Shown: piece by piece, positions 1 through 9,001 of the stretch
Numbering within the stretch: the first letter of the stretch is position 1
Layout: each line of letters begins with the position of its first letter
Assembly (NCBI RefSeq): GCF_000161455.1
Contig: NZ_CM000745.1
Coordinates: 3,053,194-3,106,133 of the forward strand
DNA: 52,940 nucleotides
DNA from: Bacillus pseudomycoides DSM 12442
GTDB taxonomy: Bacteria > Bacillota > Bacilli > Bacillales > Bacillaceae_G
Direction: 5' to 3'
Position numbers and translations under genes: made by a program
Notes under the pieces: model-generated
What the model saw: the letters and a program-made list of their open reading frames with translations, nothing else
The model's database searches: none
Told to the model about the DNA's origin: nothing

Positions 1-148
1 GGGCTTTTTTATATGGAGTTTTTGTTATATACTAGAACTATCACGGAAGAAAGGGCTTTCATTTATGATAGTTCTTTAGAATACGAATGCTTTCAATATT
101 ATTTTTGGAAAATGTTCGATATTACTTGCAAAAAAATGTTGAATTGTG

Positions 149-177
149 TTGACACATATGGGAGCAGGTGGTACGAT
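149..177 (+). promoter_or_regulatory. Sigma-A promoter for the riboswitch transcript
   Basis: A consensus -35 TTGACA (149-154) is followed after 17 bases by TACGAT (172-177). Transcription would start about 184, just ahead of the riboswitch aptamer, which supports this as the promoter of the ymfC-nup transcript. Confidence 0.75.
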
Positions 178-197
178 TACTTCGAAAAGAATCACTG

Positions 198-266
198 CCT
201 CATATAATCTTGGAGATAAGGTCCATAAGTTTCTACCTGGCAACCATGAATTGCTAGACTATGAGG
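198..266 (+). ncRNA. Purine riboswitch aptamer, guanine type
   Basis: All three helices of the purine aptamer can be drawn. P1 is CCTCATA (198-204) with TATGAGG (260-266). P2 carries loop GATAAGG. P3 is CTGGCAA/TTGCTAG with loop CCATGAA. The two loops match the family consensus for the kissing interaction, and the J2/3 core AAGTTTCTACC is intact. The base before P1 on the 3' side (GACTATG) is C, the specificity position that in this family selects guanine rather than adenine. It precedes a GntR gene and a nucleoside importer, so purine repression of uptake is the likely job. Confidence 0.93.
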
Positions 267-352
267 GGAAAAGTGTGTAACAAAGGATGTAAGGGATCTT
301 TGTATCTAACTTTTTCTCTATATGAGGAATGTTGGGGTGCAAAGTTTTTTTT
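264..352 (+). terminator. Riboswitch expression platform (antiterminator/terminator)
   Basis: An intrinsic terminator can form between 298-310 and 331-344 (about 13 pairs, one bulged G) followed by eight T (345-352). An alternative helix pairs 264-274 with 309-319; it uses the 3' strand of P1 and the 5' strand of the terminator. Ligand binding (P1 formed) would therefore release the terminator, giving a classical OFF switch. Pairing was worked out by eye. Confidence 0.75.
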
Positions 353-513
353 ATGAAATAAAGATAGAAAATTTCATTTTGAAAAATTATTAACATTTAT
401 TCGACAAATTTTATTTTATCGTATCGTTATGTAAGGTATGTCATGTATTGGTTGAAAATCGAGAACAGAAGTCTTACATCAGAGGTCGAATAATTGGAAT
501 GCGGGGGAGTCTT

Positions 514-1239
514 ATGTCAGTTAAATCCGATAGTCGACACTTATATTTACGGGTGATCGATCATATTAAAGAGAAAATCAAAAGCGGGGCATATAAAGAA
601 AAACAAAAATTGCCTTCAGAGTTTGATTTAGCAAAAGAACTTGGCGTAAGTAGAGCGACTTTACGGGAAGCATTACGTATTTTAGAAGAGGAAAATGTTG
701 TTATTCGCAGACATGGCGTTGGTACTTTTGTGAATGCAAAACCGCTGTTTTCTTCTGGAATTGAACAACTTTCTAGTATTACAGATATGATTTCTAGTGT
801 GGGGAAAACACCGGGAACAATCTTTTTATCATCATCTACTACGAGTCTAACAGAAGAGGAAAAAGAAAAGTTTAATAGTGATGAAGGCTTCGAGGCTGTG
901 ATGATTGAGCGTGTTCGTACAGCAGATGGGGAACCTGTTGTCTATTGCATTGACAAGTTGGCAAAAGAAGTATTACCAGATTTGTCTGATTATAATGAGG
1001 AATCGCTACTTACTGTTATTCATAATAACACGCATAAACGCATTACATACGCGGTTGCTCATATTGAACCAATTGGTTATCATCCAAAAATATCACCAAT
1101 TTTACAATGCGAACCAGAAACAGCGCTGCTGATTCTAAAGCAAATGCACTATGATCAAAATGATGAGCCGATCTTATATTCTATTAATTATTTTAGAGCA
1201 GATAAATTTAGCTTCCACGTATTACGAAAACGTATGTAA
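514..1239 (+). CDS. ymfC: GntR/HutC family transcriptional regulator YmfC
   Basis: A 241-aa DNA-binding regulator. Residues about 1-75 form the GntR winged helix (LPSEFDLAKELGVSRATLRE) and about 90-240 the UTRA ligand-binding domain of the HutC subfamily. The start is taken at ATG 514 because GGGGGAG lies at 503-509; a longer frame from a TTG at 448 has no ribosome binding site. It lies between the purine riboswitch and the nucleoside ABC importer, with only 88 bases to nupN, so it probably senses a related metabolite and regulates uptake. The ligand cannot be read from the sequence. Confidence 0.9.
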   Translation: MSVKSDSRHLYLRVIDHIKEKIKSGAYKEKQKLPSEFDLAKELGVSRATLREALRILEEENVVIRRHGVGTFVNAKPLFSSGIEQLSSITDMISSVGKTPGTIFLSSSTTSLTEEEKEKFNSDEGFEAVMIERVRTADGEPVVYCIDKLAKEVLPDLSDYNEESLLTVIHNNTHKRITYAVAHIEPIGYHPKISPILQCEPETALLILKQMHYDQNDEPILYSINYFRADKFSFHVLRKRM

Positions 1240-1327
1240 TTCGTTCCTTTTTAGGGAGGTGACAGCAAGAAGAAGGGGACACTAGCATATTAATAGATAC
1301 ATATATCATTTAGGAGGGGTTTCTAGT

Positions 1328-2404
1328 ATGAAGAAAAAAACAGGTCTTTTATTATCATTAACGTTAGCGGCGAGTACAGTGTTAGGTGCATGTGGTAACT
1401 CGGATAAAGCAAGTGGAGATAAAAAAGATGGAAAGAGCATTAAAGTAGGTATGGTTACAGACGTTGGGGGCGTTGATGATAAATCATTTAACCAATCTTC
1501 TTGGGAAGGTTTACAAAAATTCGGTAAAGATAATGGGCTAAAAGAGAAGACGAACTATCGTTACCTTCAGTCTGAAAAAGAAGCGGATTATATTCCGAAC
1601 TTAAAGAAATTTGCAAAAGATAAATATGATTTATCCTTTGGTATTGGTTATAAATTAGAAAAAGCAATTGAAGAAGTTGCGAAAGAAAATCCAAAGCAAC
1701 AGTTTGCGATTGTAGATACTGTAGTAAAACAACCGAACGTAACAAGTATTACATTTAAGGATCATGAAGGATCATTCCTTGTAGGTGCAGTAGCAGCGAT
1801 GTCAACAAAAACAAATAAAGTTGGGTTTGTTGGTGGAATGAAGAGTGATTTAATTAGTAAGTTTGAGAATGGATTTAAAGCTGGTGCTAAAGCTGTTAAC
1901 CCAAATATTGAGATTGTATCTGAATATGCAGAAGCATTTGATAAACCTGAAAAAGGTGCTGCACTTGCATCAGCAATGTACGGACAAGGAGTAGACGTAA
2001 TTTATCATGCTGCTGGTGGTACTGGTAACGGCGTGTTTACTGAAGCGAAAAACCGTAAGAAGAAAGGTGAAAATGTTTGGGTAATCGGTGTTGACCGTGA
2101 CCAAAATCAAGAAGGTATGCCTGAAAACGTAACGCTAACTTCTATGGTAAAACGCGTTGATGTTGCGGTTGAAAAAGTAGCACAAGAAGCAAAAGATGGT
2201 AAGTTAAAAGGCGGAAAAGTAGAAGCGTTTGGTTTGAAAGATGAAGGTGTTGGCATTGCGAAAACAACTGATAATGTGAAAAAAGTAAATCCAGAAATTT
2301 TACCAAAAGTAGAAGAGTTTGAAAAGAAAATTACTGCTGGTGAAATTAAAGTACCTGCTACTGATAAAGAGTACAAAGAATACGAAGCTGCTCTTAAGAA
2401 ATAA
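1328..2404 (+). CDS. nupN: BMP/PnrA-family nucleoside-binding lipoprotein (NupN-like)
   Basis: A 358-aa substrate-binding lipoprotein of a nucleoside ABC importer. The N-terminus is a lipoprotein signal with lipobox L-G-A-C, the lipidated cysteine being residue 22. The mature part starts with a charged linker and then the PnrA/BMP fold (KVGMVTDVGGVDDKSFNQ). The next three genes encode the ATPase and two permeases of the same importer, as in B. subtilis nupNOPQ (guanosine uptake). A strong hairpin follows the stop codon, consistent with extra expression of the binding protein over the membrane parts. Family is certain; guanosine as substrate is inferred from the homologue and the guanine riboswitch. 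Confidence 0.9.
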   Translation: MKKKTGLLLSLTLAASTVLGACGNSDKASGDKKDGKSIKVGMVTDVGGVDDKSFNQSSWEGLQKFGKDNGLKEKTNYRYLQSEKEADYIPNLKKFAKDKYDLSFGIGYKLEKAIEEVAKENPKQQFAIVDTVVKQPNVTSITFKDHEGSFLVGAVAAMSTKTNKVGFVGGMKSDLISKFENGFKAGAKAVNPNIEIVSEYAEAFDKPEKGAALASAMYGQGVDVIYHAAGGTGNGVFTEAKNRKKKGENVWVIGVDRDQNQEGMPENVTLTSMVKRVDVAVEKVAQEAKDGKLKGGKVEAFGLKDEGVGIAKTTDNVKKVNPEILPKVEEFEKKITAGEIKVPATDKEYKEYEAALKK

Positions 2405-2415
2405 TAGAGAAATAG

Positions 2416-2444
2416 CAAAGGTTAGTTCTTAGAACTAACCTTTG
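2416..2444 (+). terminator. Perfect 13-bp hairpin after nupN
   Basis: CAAAGGTTAGTTC and GAACTAACCTTTG flank a 3-base loop. No T run follows, so it is more likely an mRNA-stabilising or partial attenuation hairpin between nupN and nupO than a full terminator. Confidence 0.7.
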
Positions 2445-2509
2445 TATATATAAAATTACTTTTAATAGAGTGTAATTGGGGACTGTTCCCTGCTAAAAGG
2501 AGGAACAAA

Positions 2510-4042
2510 ATGGAATACGTAATTGAGATGAATAATATTACAAAAGTATTCCCAGGCATTGTAGCGAACGATAATATTACGCTGCAAGTAAAACAGGGAG
2601 AAATACATGCTTTACTCGGAGAAAATGGTGCAGGGAAGTCAACGTTAATGAACGTTCTTTTTGGATTATATCAGCCAGAACAAGGAGAAATTAAAATTAA
2701 AGGGAATCCTGTAAAGATTACAAACCCTAATATTGCAAATGACTTCGGGATTGGTATGGTTCATCAACATTTTATGCTTGTTCATAATTTTACAGTTACA
2801 GAGAATATTATTCTTGGAAATGAACCGAAGAGAAAAGGGAAAATTGCTATTGATGAAGCTGCAAAAGAGATTCAACAATTATCAGAACAATATGGTTTAG
2901 CTGTAGATCCGTATGCGAAAATTGAAGATATTTCAGTTGGTATGCAGCAACGTGTTGAAATTTTAAAAACGCTGTATCGCGGAGCAGAGATTTTAATATT
3001 TGATGAACCGACGGCAGTATTAACTCCTCAAGAAATTCATGAGCTTATTCAAATTATGAAAAAGCTTGTGCGAGAAGGGAAATCTATCATTCTTATTACA
3101 CATAAGTTAAAAGAAATTATGGAAGTTTGTGATCGTTGTACGATTATTCGTAAAGGAAAAGGAATCGGAACGGTTGACGTTGCAAATACAGATGAACATA
3201 AACTTGCAGAACTAATGGTCGGACGTCAAGTGAATTTTAAAACAGAAAAAATAGATGCCAGACCTAAGGAAGATGTACTTTCTATTGCAAATCTTGTTGT
3301 TCATGATGTGCGCCAATTGCCTGCTGTAAAAGGCCTTGACTTAACTGTTCGTGCAGGAGAAATCGTCGGTATTGCAGGGATTGATGGGAATGGACAAAGT
3401 GAATTAATAGAGGCAATTACTGGTTTACGAAAAGTTGAGTCAGGTTCTATTGCAATTAATGGAAAAGAAATCACAAACTGGCCTGTTAGACGAATTACGG
3501 AAGAAGGAGTCGGTCATATTCCAGAAGACCGTCATAAACATGGACTCGTTCTTGATTTTTCCGTTAGAGATAATATTGTTTTACAAACATATTATAAGAA
3601 TCCATTTTCAAATAAAGGAATTTTAAATTTTAGTAAAATAACGAAAAAGGCAAAAGAGCTGATTGAGCAGTTTGATGTACGTACACCTAGCGAGCAAACA
3701 GTAGCTCGTGCATTATCTGGCGGGAACCAGCAAAAGGCAATTATTGCACGTGAAGTAGATCGTGATCCAGATTTATTAATCGCAGCGCAGCCGACACGTG
3801 GTTTAGATGTAGGTGCGATTGAATTTATTCATAAGAAATTAATTGAACAGAGAGATAAAGGAAAAGCGGTGCTTCTTCTTTCTTTAGAACTCGATGAAAT
3901 TTTAAATGTGAGTGACCGCGTTGCTGTTATTTATGAAGGGAAAATTGTCGCGATTGTTAATGCAAAAGAAACAAATGAAAAACAATTAGGTCTTTTAATG
4001 GCTGGTGGAACAGGGGAAGCGAAGGTGAGTACAAATGGCTAA
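2510..4042 (+). CDS. nupO: Nucleoside ABC importer ATP-binding protein (NupO-like)
   Basis: A 510-aa ATPase with two fused nucleotide-binding domains, driving nucleoside import at the inner face of the membrane. Domain 1 has Walker A GENGAGKST, the family's variant signature SVGMQQRVEIL and Walker B ILIFDEPTAVL. Domain 2 has a degenerate Walker A (GIDGNGQSE), signature LSGGNQQK, and LLIAAQPTRGLD in place of the usual Walker B aspartate. This asymmetry is normal for the carbohydrate/nucleoside (CUT2-like) class. AGGAGG precedes the ATG. Its last 8 bases overlap the next gene, so translation is coupled. Confidence 0.93.
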   Translation: MEYVIEMNNITKVFPGIVANDNITLQVKQGEIHALLGENGAGKSTLMNVLFGLYQPEQGEIKIKGNPVKITNPNIANDFGIGMVHQHFMLVHNFTVTENIILGNEPKRKGKIAIDEAAKEIQQLSEQYGLAVDPYAKIEDISVGMQQRVEILKTLYRGAEILIFDEPTAVLTPQEIHELIQIMKKLVREGKSIILITHKLKEIMEVCDRCTIIRKGKGIGTVDVANTDEHKLAELMVGRQVNFKTEKIDARPKEDVLSIANLVVHDVRQLPAVKGLDLTVRAGEIVGIAGIDGNGQSELIEAITGLRKVESGSIAINGKEITNWPVRRITEEGVGHIPEDRHKHGLVLDFSVRDNIVLQTYYKNPFSNKGILNFSKITKKAKELIEQFDVRTPSEQTVARALSGGNQQKAIIAREVDRDPDLLIAAQPTRGLDVGAIEFIHKKLIEQRDKGKAVLLLSLELDEILNVSDRVAVIYEGKIVAIVNAKETNEKQLGLLMAGGTGEAKVSTNG

Positions 4043-5093
4043 AAAGTTTTTAACGGAGCGAACGATTAATATTTTAGTTCCTGTATTATCCGTTATATTT
4101 GGGTTGCTTGTTGGTGCCATTGTTATGTTAGTTAGTGGGTATGATCCAATTGTTGGATATAGTGCACTTTGGACTGGTATGTTCGGAAGTCCCAGTGCAA
4201 TTGGAGAGACGCTTCGTACAATGATTCCGCTTATTCTTGCGGGGTTATCGGTAGCTTTTGCGTTTCGTACAGGTTTATTTAATATCGGGGTAGAAGGACA
4301 ATTGCTAGTTGGTTGGCTTGCTGCTGTTTGGTTTGGTTATGCAGTATCATTACCTGCCTTTCTTCATATTCCATTGTCTATTTTAGTGGCAGCTATAGTT
4401 GGTGGACTATGGGGATTTATTCCGGGATATTTGAAAGGGAAATTTAAGGTTAATGAAGTTATTGTAACGATTATGATGAACTACATTGCATTATATGTTA
4501 CATATGACATCATTAAACGCTTTTTACATGAAGGCAATGACAAAACATATGATATTCAGCCGAGTGCGTCATTAGCTTCAGATTGGTTAGCTTCTTTAAC
4601 AGATGGCTCTCGTCTTCACTGGGGAATTGTTGTCGCAATTCTTGTTACGATTCTTATGTGGTTCTTATTAGATAGAACAACTTTAGGTTATGAATTGAAA
4701 TCAGTTGGGTTTAACCAACAAGCGTCTCAATATGCTGGTATGAAAGTGTCACGTAATGTTGTGTTATCTATGACAATTGCGGGTGCATTTGCTGGTATTG
4801 GTGGCGCGATGGAAGGGCTTGGAACATTCCAAAGTATGACAGCGATGGCTACATTTACCGGAATTGGATTTGACGGGATTGCAGTAGCGCTTCTTGGAGG
4901 GAATAATCCATTTGGTATTATACTTGCTGCGTTATTATTTGGAGGTTTAAAAAGTGCAGCGCCGCAAATGAACTTTGAAGCAGATGTACCATCTGAGTTA
5001 ATTAATGTAATTATTGCATGTATTATTTTCTTTGTTGCTTGTAGTTATATTTTACGCTGGACACTTACGCGCATAAGCAAGGAGGGGAAATAA
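4035..5093 (+). CDS. nupP: Nucleoside ABC importer permease 1 (NupP-like)
   Basis: A 352-aa integral membrane protein of the BPD_transp_2 family with about nine to ten hydrophobic segments. It begins inside the end of nupO (ATG 4035) and is followed directly by the second permease. The EVIVTIMMNYIALY segment and the GIGFDGIAVALLGGNNP region are typical of nucleoside/simple sugar permeases. It would form the translocation channel as a heterodimer with the next gene product. Confidence 0.92.
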   Translation: MAKKFLTERTINILVPVLSVIFGLLVGAIVMLVSGYDPIVGYSALWTGMFGSPSAIGETLRTMIPLILAGLSVAFAFRTGLFNIGVEGQLLVGWLAAVWFGYAVSLPAFLHIPLSILVAAIVGGLWGFIPGYLKGKFKVNEVIVTIMMNYIALYVTYDIIKRFLHEGNDKTYDIQPSASLASDWLASLTDGSRLHWGIVVAILVTILMWFLLDRTTLGYELKSVGFNQQASQYAGMKVSRNVVLSMTIAGAFAGIGGAMEGLGTFQSMTAMATFTGIGFDGIAVALLGGNNPFGIILAALLFGGLKSAAPQMNFEADVPSELINVIIACIIFFVACSYILRWTLTRISKEGK

Positions 5094-6053
5094 ATGAGCT
5101 TTCTAGATGTTTTAGCCATTCTTGTGACGGGTACGTTATACACGGCAGCACCTCTAATCTTTACAGCGTTAGGTGGCGTATTTAGTGAGCGTTCTGGTGT
5201 TGTAAATATCGCATTGGAAGGATTAATGTTATTTGGTGCATTTGTTGGTGTTGTTACCACGCTATTAATGGGGGATACTTGGGGGGCTATGACTCCTTGG
5301 ATTGCACTTATATTTGCAGCAATTGGTAGCGGATTATTTGCACTTCTTCATGCAGTTGCATCGATTACATTCCGTGCGGATCAAGTTGTTAGTGGAGTAG
5401 CAATTAACTTTTTATCTCTTGGTTTAACTGTTTTTGCGATTAAGAAAATCTTTGGTAAAGGACAAACTGATTTTATTCACTACCGTATTGAGAAAATTGA
5501 TGTTCCAGGACTGTCGGATATTCCGGTTATTGGAAAAATCTTTTTCTCAAATGTACCATTAACATCGTATATTGCCATTATTTTAGCATTTGTTGTTTGG
5601 TATATTATTTATAAAACACCGTTTGGTCTTCGTCTTCGTGCGGTTGGTGAACATCCGATGGCTGCGGATACAATGGGGATTAATGTATATAAAATGCGTT
5701 ATATTACTGTTTGTATTTCAGGGATGTTTGCTGGAGTAGGCGGTGCAACCTTTGCACTGTCAATCTCAAACAACTTCTCAGGTGCAACGATTACGGGACA
5801 AGGTTTCTTAGCGTTAGCTGCTATGATCTTTGGGAAATGGAACCCAATTGGTGCACTAGGAGCTGCTTTATTCTTTGGATTTGCACAATCACTAGGGGTA
5901 ACTGGTGGTACAATCCCTGTATTAAAAGAAATTCCGAGTGTTTTCTTAGCGATATTACCATATGTGTTCACAATTTTAGCGCTTGTTGGTTTTGTAGGAC
6001 GTTCAGAAGCTCCAAAGGCACTTGGAACACCGTATGAAAAAGGAAAAAGATAA
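5094..6053 (+). CDS. nupQ: Nucleoside ABC importer permease 2 (NupQ-like)
   Basis: A 319-aa membrane permease, second half of the channel. The ATG abuts the stop of nupP, with GGAGG in the last codons of nupP. It shows the family motif GVFSERSGVVNIALEGLML near the N-terminus and a conserved ADQVVSGVAINFLSLGLT segment. A clear terminator follows, closing the ymfC-nup unit. Confidence 0.92.
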   Translation: MSFLDVLAILVTGTLYTAAPLIFTALGGVFSERSGVVNIALEGLMLFGAFVGVVTTLLMGDTWGAMTPWIALIFAAIGSGLFALLHAVASITFRADQVVSGVAINFLSLGLTVFAIKKIFGKGQTDFIHYRIEKIDVPGLSDIPVIGKIFFSNVPLTSYIAIILAFVVWYIIYKTPFGLRLRAVGEHPMAADTMGINVYKMRYITVCISGMFAGVGGATFALSISNNFSGATITGQGFLALAAMIFGKWNPIGALGAALFFGFAQSLGVTGGTIPVLKEIPSVFLAILPYVFTILALVGFVGRSEAPKALGTPYEKGKR

Positions 6054-6069
6054 GCGTTTTACAAGTATG

Positions 6070-6101
6070 GAAAAAGCTCGCACATTAGTGCGGGCTTTTT
6101 T
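6070..6101 (+). terminator. Terminator of the nup operon
   Basis: AAAAAGCTCGCAC and GTGCGGGCTTTTT pair around ATTA and end in a T run. Confidence 0.9.
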
Positions 6102-6255
6102 ACATAGAATATGTTTAATACAGAAAATTACTTTCTCTTTTTAATTAGTAAACTGTTTGAGGGAAAAGTATGTAAGGGAGAAAAGTTGATTTTTCGTTTC
6201 TAAAAACTGTATATTGAAGAGGAATATTCCTACATACGTAAAGGAGGGCTATAAA

Positions 6256-7530
6256 ATGAAACTGATGGAACAGCAAATGCATGAACTAGGTGGTTTACGT
6301 GTACATATGATTCCGACAGATAAATATAAAACAAATACATTTGTATTTCGCTTTAAAGCACCTTTAAATGAAGAAACGGTGACAGAGCGTGCTTTATTAC
6401 CATATGTATTGCAAAGTGCAACAGAAAAACTGCCATCTGTAATTCGTCTTCGCCAATATTTAGAGGAGTTGTACGGTTCTTCTCTGGCGGTAGATGTAAG
6501 TAAAAAAGGGGAAGATCATATCATCTCTATTTATGTGGATATTGCCAACGAAACATATTTACAAGATGCACCGCCGTTGTTTGAAAAAGCACTGTCTATG
6601 CTGTCTGATATTGTATTACACCCAGCAACTGAAGGGAGCGGTTTTTTATCATCAATTGTAGAAAGTGAAAAAAGAGCGCTCGTGCAACGAATTGAAGCTA
6701 CATATGATGATAAAATGCGCTATGCGAATGAACGATTAATAGAAGAAATGTGTAAAGTAGAACCATATCGTTTAAGTGCAAATGGTCAAAAAGAGCGCGT
6801 TGCCTCCATTACAAATGAAACTTTATACCGCTATTATCAAAAGGTGTTAGCGGAAGATGAAATGGATCTATATATCATTGGTGACATAGATGAAGATGCG
6901 GTTGACTTAGTAGGTAAATACTTTTCAATCACGCCTCGTACAGCAAAAGACAAAAATGTCATTCTTCATAAGCGAAATAATGAAGAACAAGAAATTGTTG
7001 AAAAACAAGAATTAAAGCAAAGTAAATTAAATATCGGATATCGCACATATATTACGTACCGTGATGAGGATTATTTTGCGCTACAGCTGTTTAACGGGTT
7101 ATTTGGTGGATTCTCACATTCGAAATTATTTGTGAATGTACGTGAAAAAAACAGTTTAGCCTATTATGCAGCGTCGCGTTTTGAAAGTCATAAAGGTCTT
7201 CTCTTTGTTATGTCGGGAATTGAAGCGAAAAATTATGAAAAAGCAGTCGAGATTATTAAAGAGCAAATGAAAGCAATGCAAAACGGTGACTTTTCTGAAG
7301 AAGAAATTCATCAAACAAAGAGTGTAATTCAAAACCAAATTTTAGAGGCAATTGATACACCGCGTGGTTTCGTAGAAATGCTTTATCATGGCGTCATTGC
7401 AGAACGTACCCGTCCAGTAGAGGAATGGTTAACTGGAATTGAACGTGTTACAAAAGAGAAAATTGTAAAGGTTGCCAATAATATTGAGCTAGATACGATT
7501 TACTTTTTACACGGAACGGAGGGAGAATAG
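6256..7530 (+). CDS. ymfF: M16-like non-catalytic protein YmfF
   Basis: A 424-aa protein with the insulinase/processing-peptidase (M16) fold but no HXXEH zinc motif in its first half. The C-terminal half keeps the R/Y element (NVREKNSLAYY). It is adjacent to YmfH, which has the full active site, so the pair resembles the two-subunit alpha/beta arrangement in which one partner is catalytically inert. ATG 6256 was chosen because AAGGAGGGCT lies immediately upstream; a TTG-started extension from 6214 lacks a binding site. The stop is followed at once by ymfH. Confidence 0.88.
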   Translation: MKLMEQQMHELGGLRVHMIPTDKYKTNTFVFRFKAPLNEETVTERALLPYVLQSATEKLPSVIRLRQYLEELYGSSLAVDVSKKGEDHIISIYVDIANETYLQDAPPLFEKALSMLSDIVLHPATEGSGFLSSIVESEKRALVQRIEATYDDKMRYANERLIEEMCKVEPYRLSANGQKERVASITNETLYRYYQKVLAEDEMDLYIIGDIDEDAVDLVGKYFSITPRTAKDKNVILHKRNNEEQEIVEKQELKQSKLNIGYRTYITYRDEDYFALQLFNGLFGGFSHSKLFVNVREKNSLAYYAASRFESHKGLLFVMSGIEAKNYEKAVEIIKEQMKAMQNGDFSEEEIHQTKSVIQNQILEAIDTPRGFVEMLYHGVIAERTRPVEEWLTGIERVTKEKIVKVANNIELDTIYFLHGTEGE

Positions 7531-8817
7531 ATGGAGAAAATTTCTTATGAACAATTAAAAGAAACACTTTATTATGAAAAGCTTCCAAATGGGTTAGATG
7601 TATATATATTGCCGAAGCAAGGATTTAATAAAACTTTTGCGACGTTTACAACAAAATATGGTTCCATTGATAACACGTTTGTTCCACTTGGAAAAGAAGA
7701 AATGGTTCGAGTGCCAGATGGGATTGCTCATTTTCTTGAGCACAAATTGTTTGAAAAAGAAGATCATGATGCGTTTCAGTTGTTTAGTAAACAAGGTGCT
7801 TCTGCGAATGCGTTTACATCATTTACGAGAACAGCGTACTTGTTTTCATGTACATCAAATGTAGAACAAAATTTAAATACATTATTAAATTTTGTTCAGG
7901 AACCTTATTTCTCTGAAAAAACAGTTGAAAAGGAAAAGGGAATTATTGGTCAAGAGATTCAAATGTATCAAGATAACCCGGATTGGCGTTTGTATTTTGG
8001 CTTAATCGATAGCTTATTTGTCAAACACCCAATTAAAATTGATATTGCAGGAACAATTGAGTCTATTAGTAAAATTACAAAAGACTTATTGTATGAGTGC
8101 TACGAGACATTTTATCATCCTAGCAATATGTTGTTATTTGTTGTAGGAGCAATTGACCCAGAAAAAACAATGAACTTAGTACGTGAAAATCAGGCGAAAA
8201 AAGATTATAAAAATCAACCAGAAATCGTACGTTCGTTTGAAGATGAACCAGAATCAGTAAATGAAAAGAAAAAAATTATTTCTATGCCTGTTCAAACACC
8301 AAAATGTTTAATAGGCATAAAGGCGACTGGGCTTAAAGAAAAAGGGCAAGAGCTTTTAAAACAAGAGATCGCGCTTACATTACTTTTAGATTATTTATTT
8401 GGGAAAGGATCAGTTCATTATGAGTCTTTATATAATGAAGGACTTATTGATGACTCATTCTCTTATGATTATACAGAAGAAGGTAACTTTGGTTTTGCGA
8501 TGGTTGGTGGTGATACGAAGCAACCTGATGAGCTAGCTGAACGTTTAAAAGGTGTTTTACTACAGACTAATTATAATGAATTAGATGAGAATGCGTTAGA
8601 GCGTGTAAAGAAAAAGAAAATTGGCGGCTTTTTACGATCGCTTAACTCACCTGAATATATTGCAAATCAATTCACAAGGTATGCGTTTAATGAATCTAGT
8701 TTGTTTGATGCTCTGTCCGTTTTAGAGGGATTAACTGTTCAAGATTTACAAGAAGCAGCCAAAGTATTTTTATCTGAAGAAAGAATGAGTATTTGCCAAG
8801 TCTTGCCGAAGAAATAA
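7531..8817 (+). CDS. ymfH: M16 family zinc metallopeptidase YmfH
   Basis: A 428-aa peptidase with an inverted zinc motif H67-F-L-E70-H71 and a downstream glutamate in the KGIIGQEIQMY helix as likely third ligand. These mark it as the catalytic partner of YmfF. It starts directly after the ymfF stop, with GGAGGGAGA overlapping the end of ymfF. Its natural substrate is unknown to me. Confidence 0.9.
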   Translation: MEKISYEQLKETLYYEKLPNGLDVYILPKQGFNKTFATFTTKYGSIDNTFVPLGKEEMVRVPDGIAHFLEHKLFEKEDHDAFQLFSKQGASANAFTSFTRTAYLFSCTSNVEQNLNTLLNFVQEPYFSEKTVEKEKGIIGQEIQMYQDNPDWRLYFGLIDSLFVKHPIKIDIAGTIESISKITKDLLYECYETFYHPSNMLLFVVGAIDPEKTMNLVRENQAKKDYKNQPEIVRSFEDEPESVNEKKKIISMPVQTPKCLIGIKATGLKEKGQELLKQEIALTLLLDYLFGKGSVHYESLYNEGLIDDSFSYDYTEEGNFGFAMVGGDTKQPDELAERLKGVLLQTNYNELDENALERVKKKKIGGFLRSLNSPEYIANQFTRYAFNESSLFDALSVLEGLTVQDLQEAAKVFLSEERMSICQVLPKK

Positions 8818-8877
8818 AATGAAACATGAATAAGTGGGGCTTAAGCCTTACGATTTAGAACTTTACGGACAGTTTAT

Positions 8878-8921
8878 CCCCCACCTAACCTTTTGGCTAT
8901 TGCTGAATTGTAAGGTGGGGG
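8878..8921 (+). terminator. Terminator after ymfH
   Basis: CCCCCACCT (8878-8886) pairs with AGGTGGGGG (8913-8921), followed by a T-rich stretch. A second small palindrome, GGCTTAAGCC, sits just upstream. Confidence 0.7.
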
Positions 8922-9001
8922 TATTATTTGTTTGTGAATACATGATAAGACTAGTGTTTTGAAAGAGTTTCTCTGTAGAGGAAAGATAAGAGAGGATACA
9001 T

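Noticed and set aside
13..207. 64-codon open frame at the left edge
   Set aside because: No binding site; it runs through the consensus promoter and into the riboswitch aptamer, which explain the sequence better.
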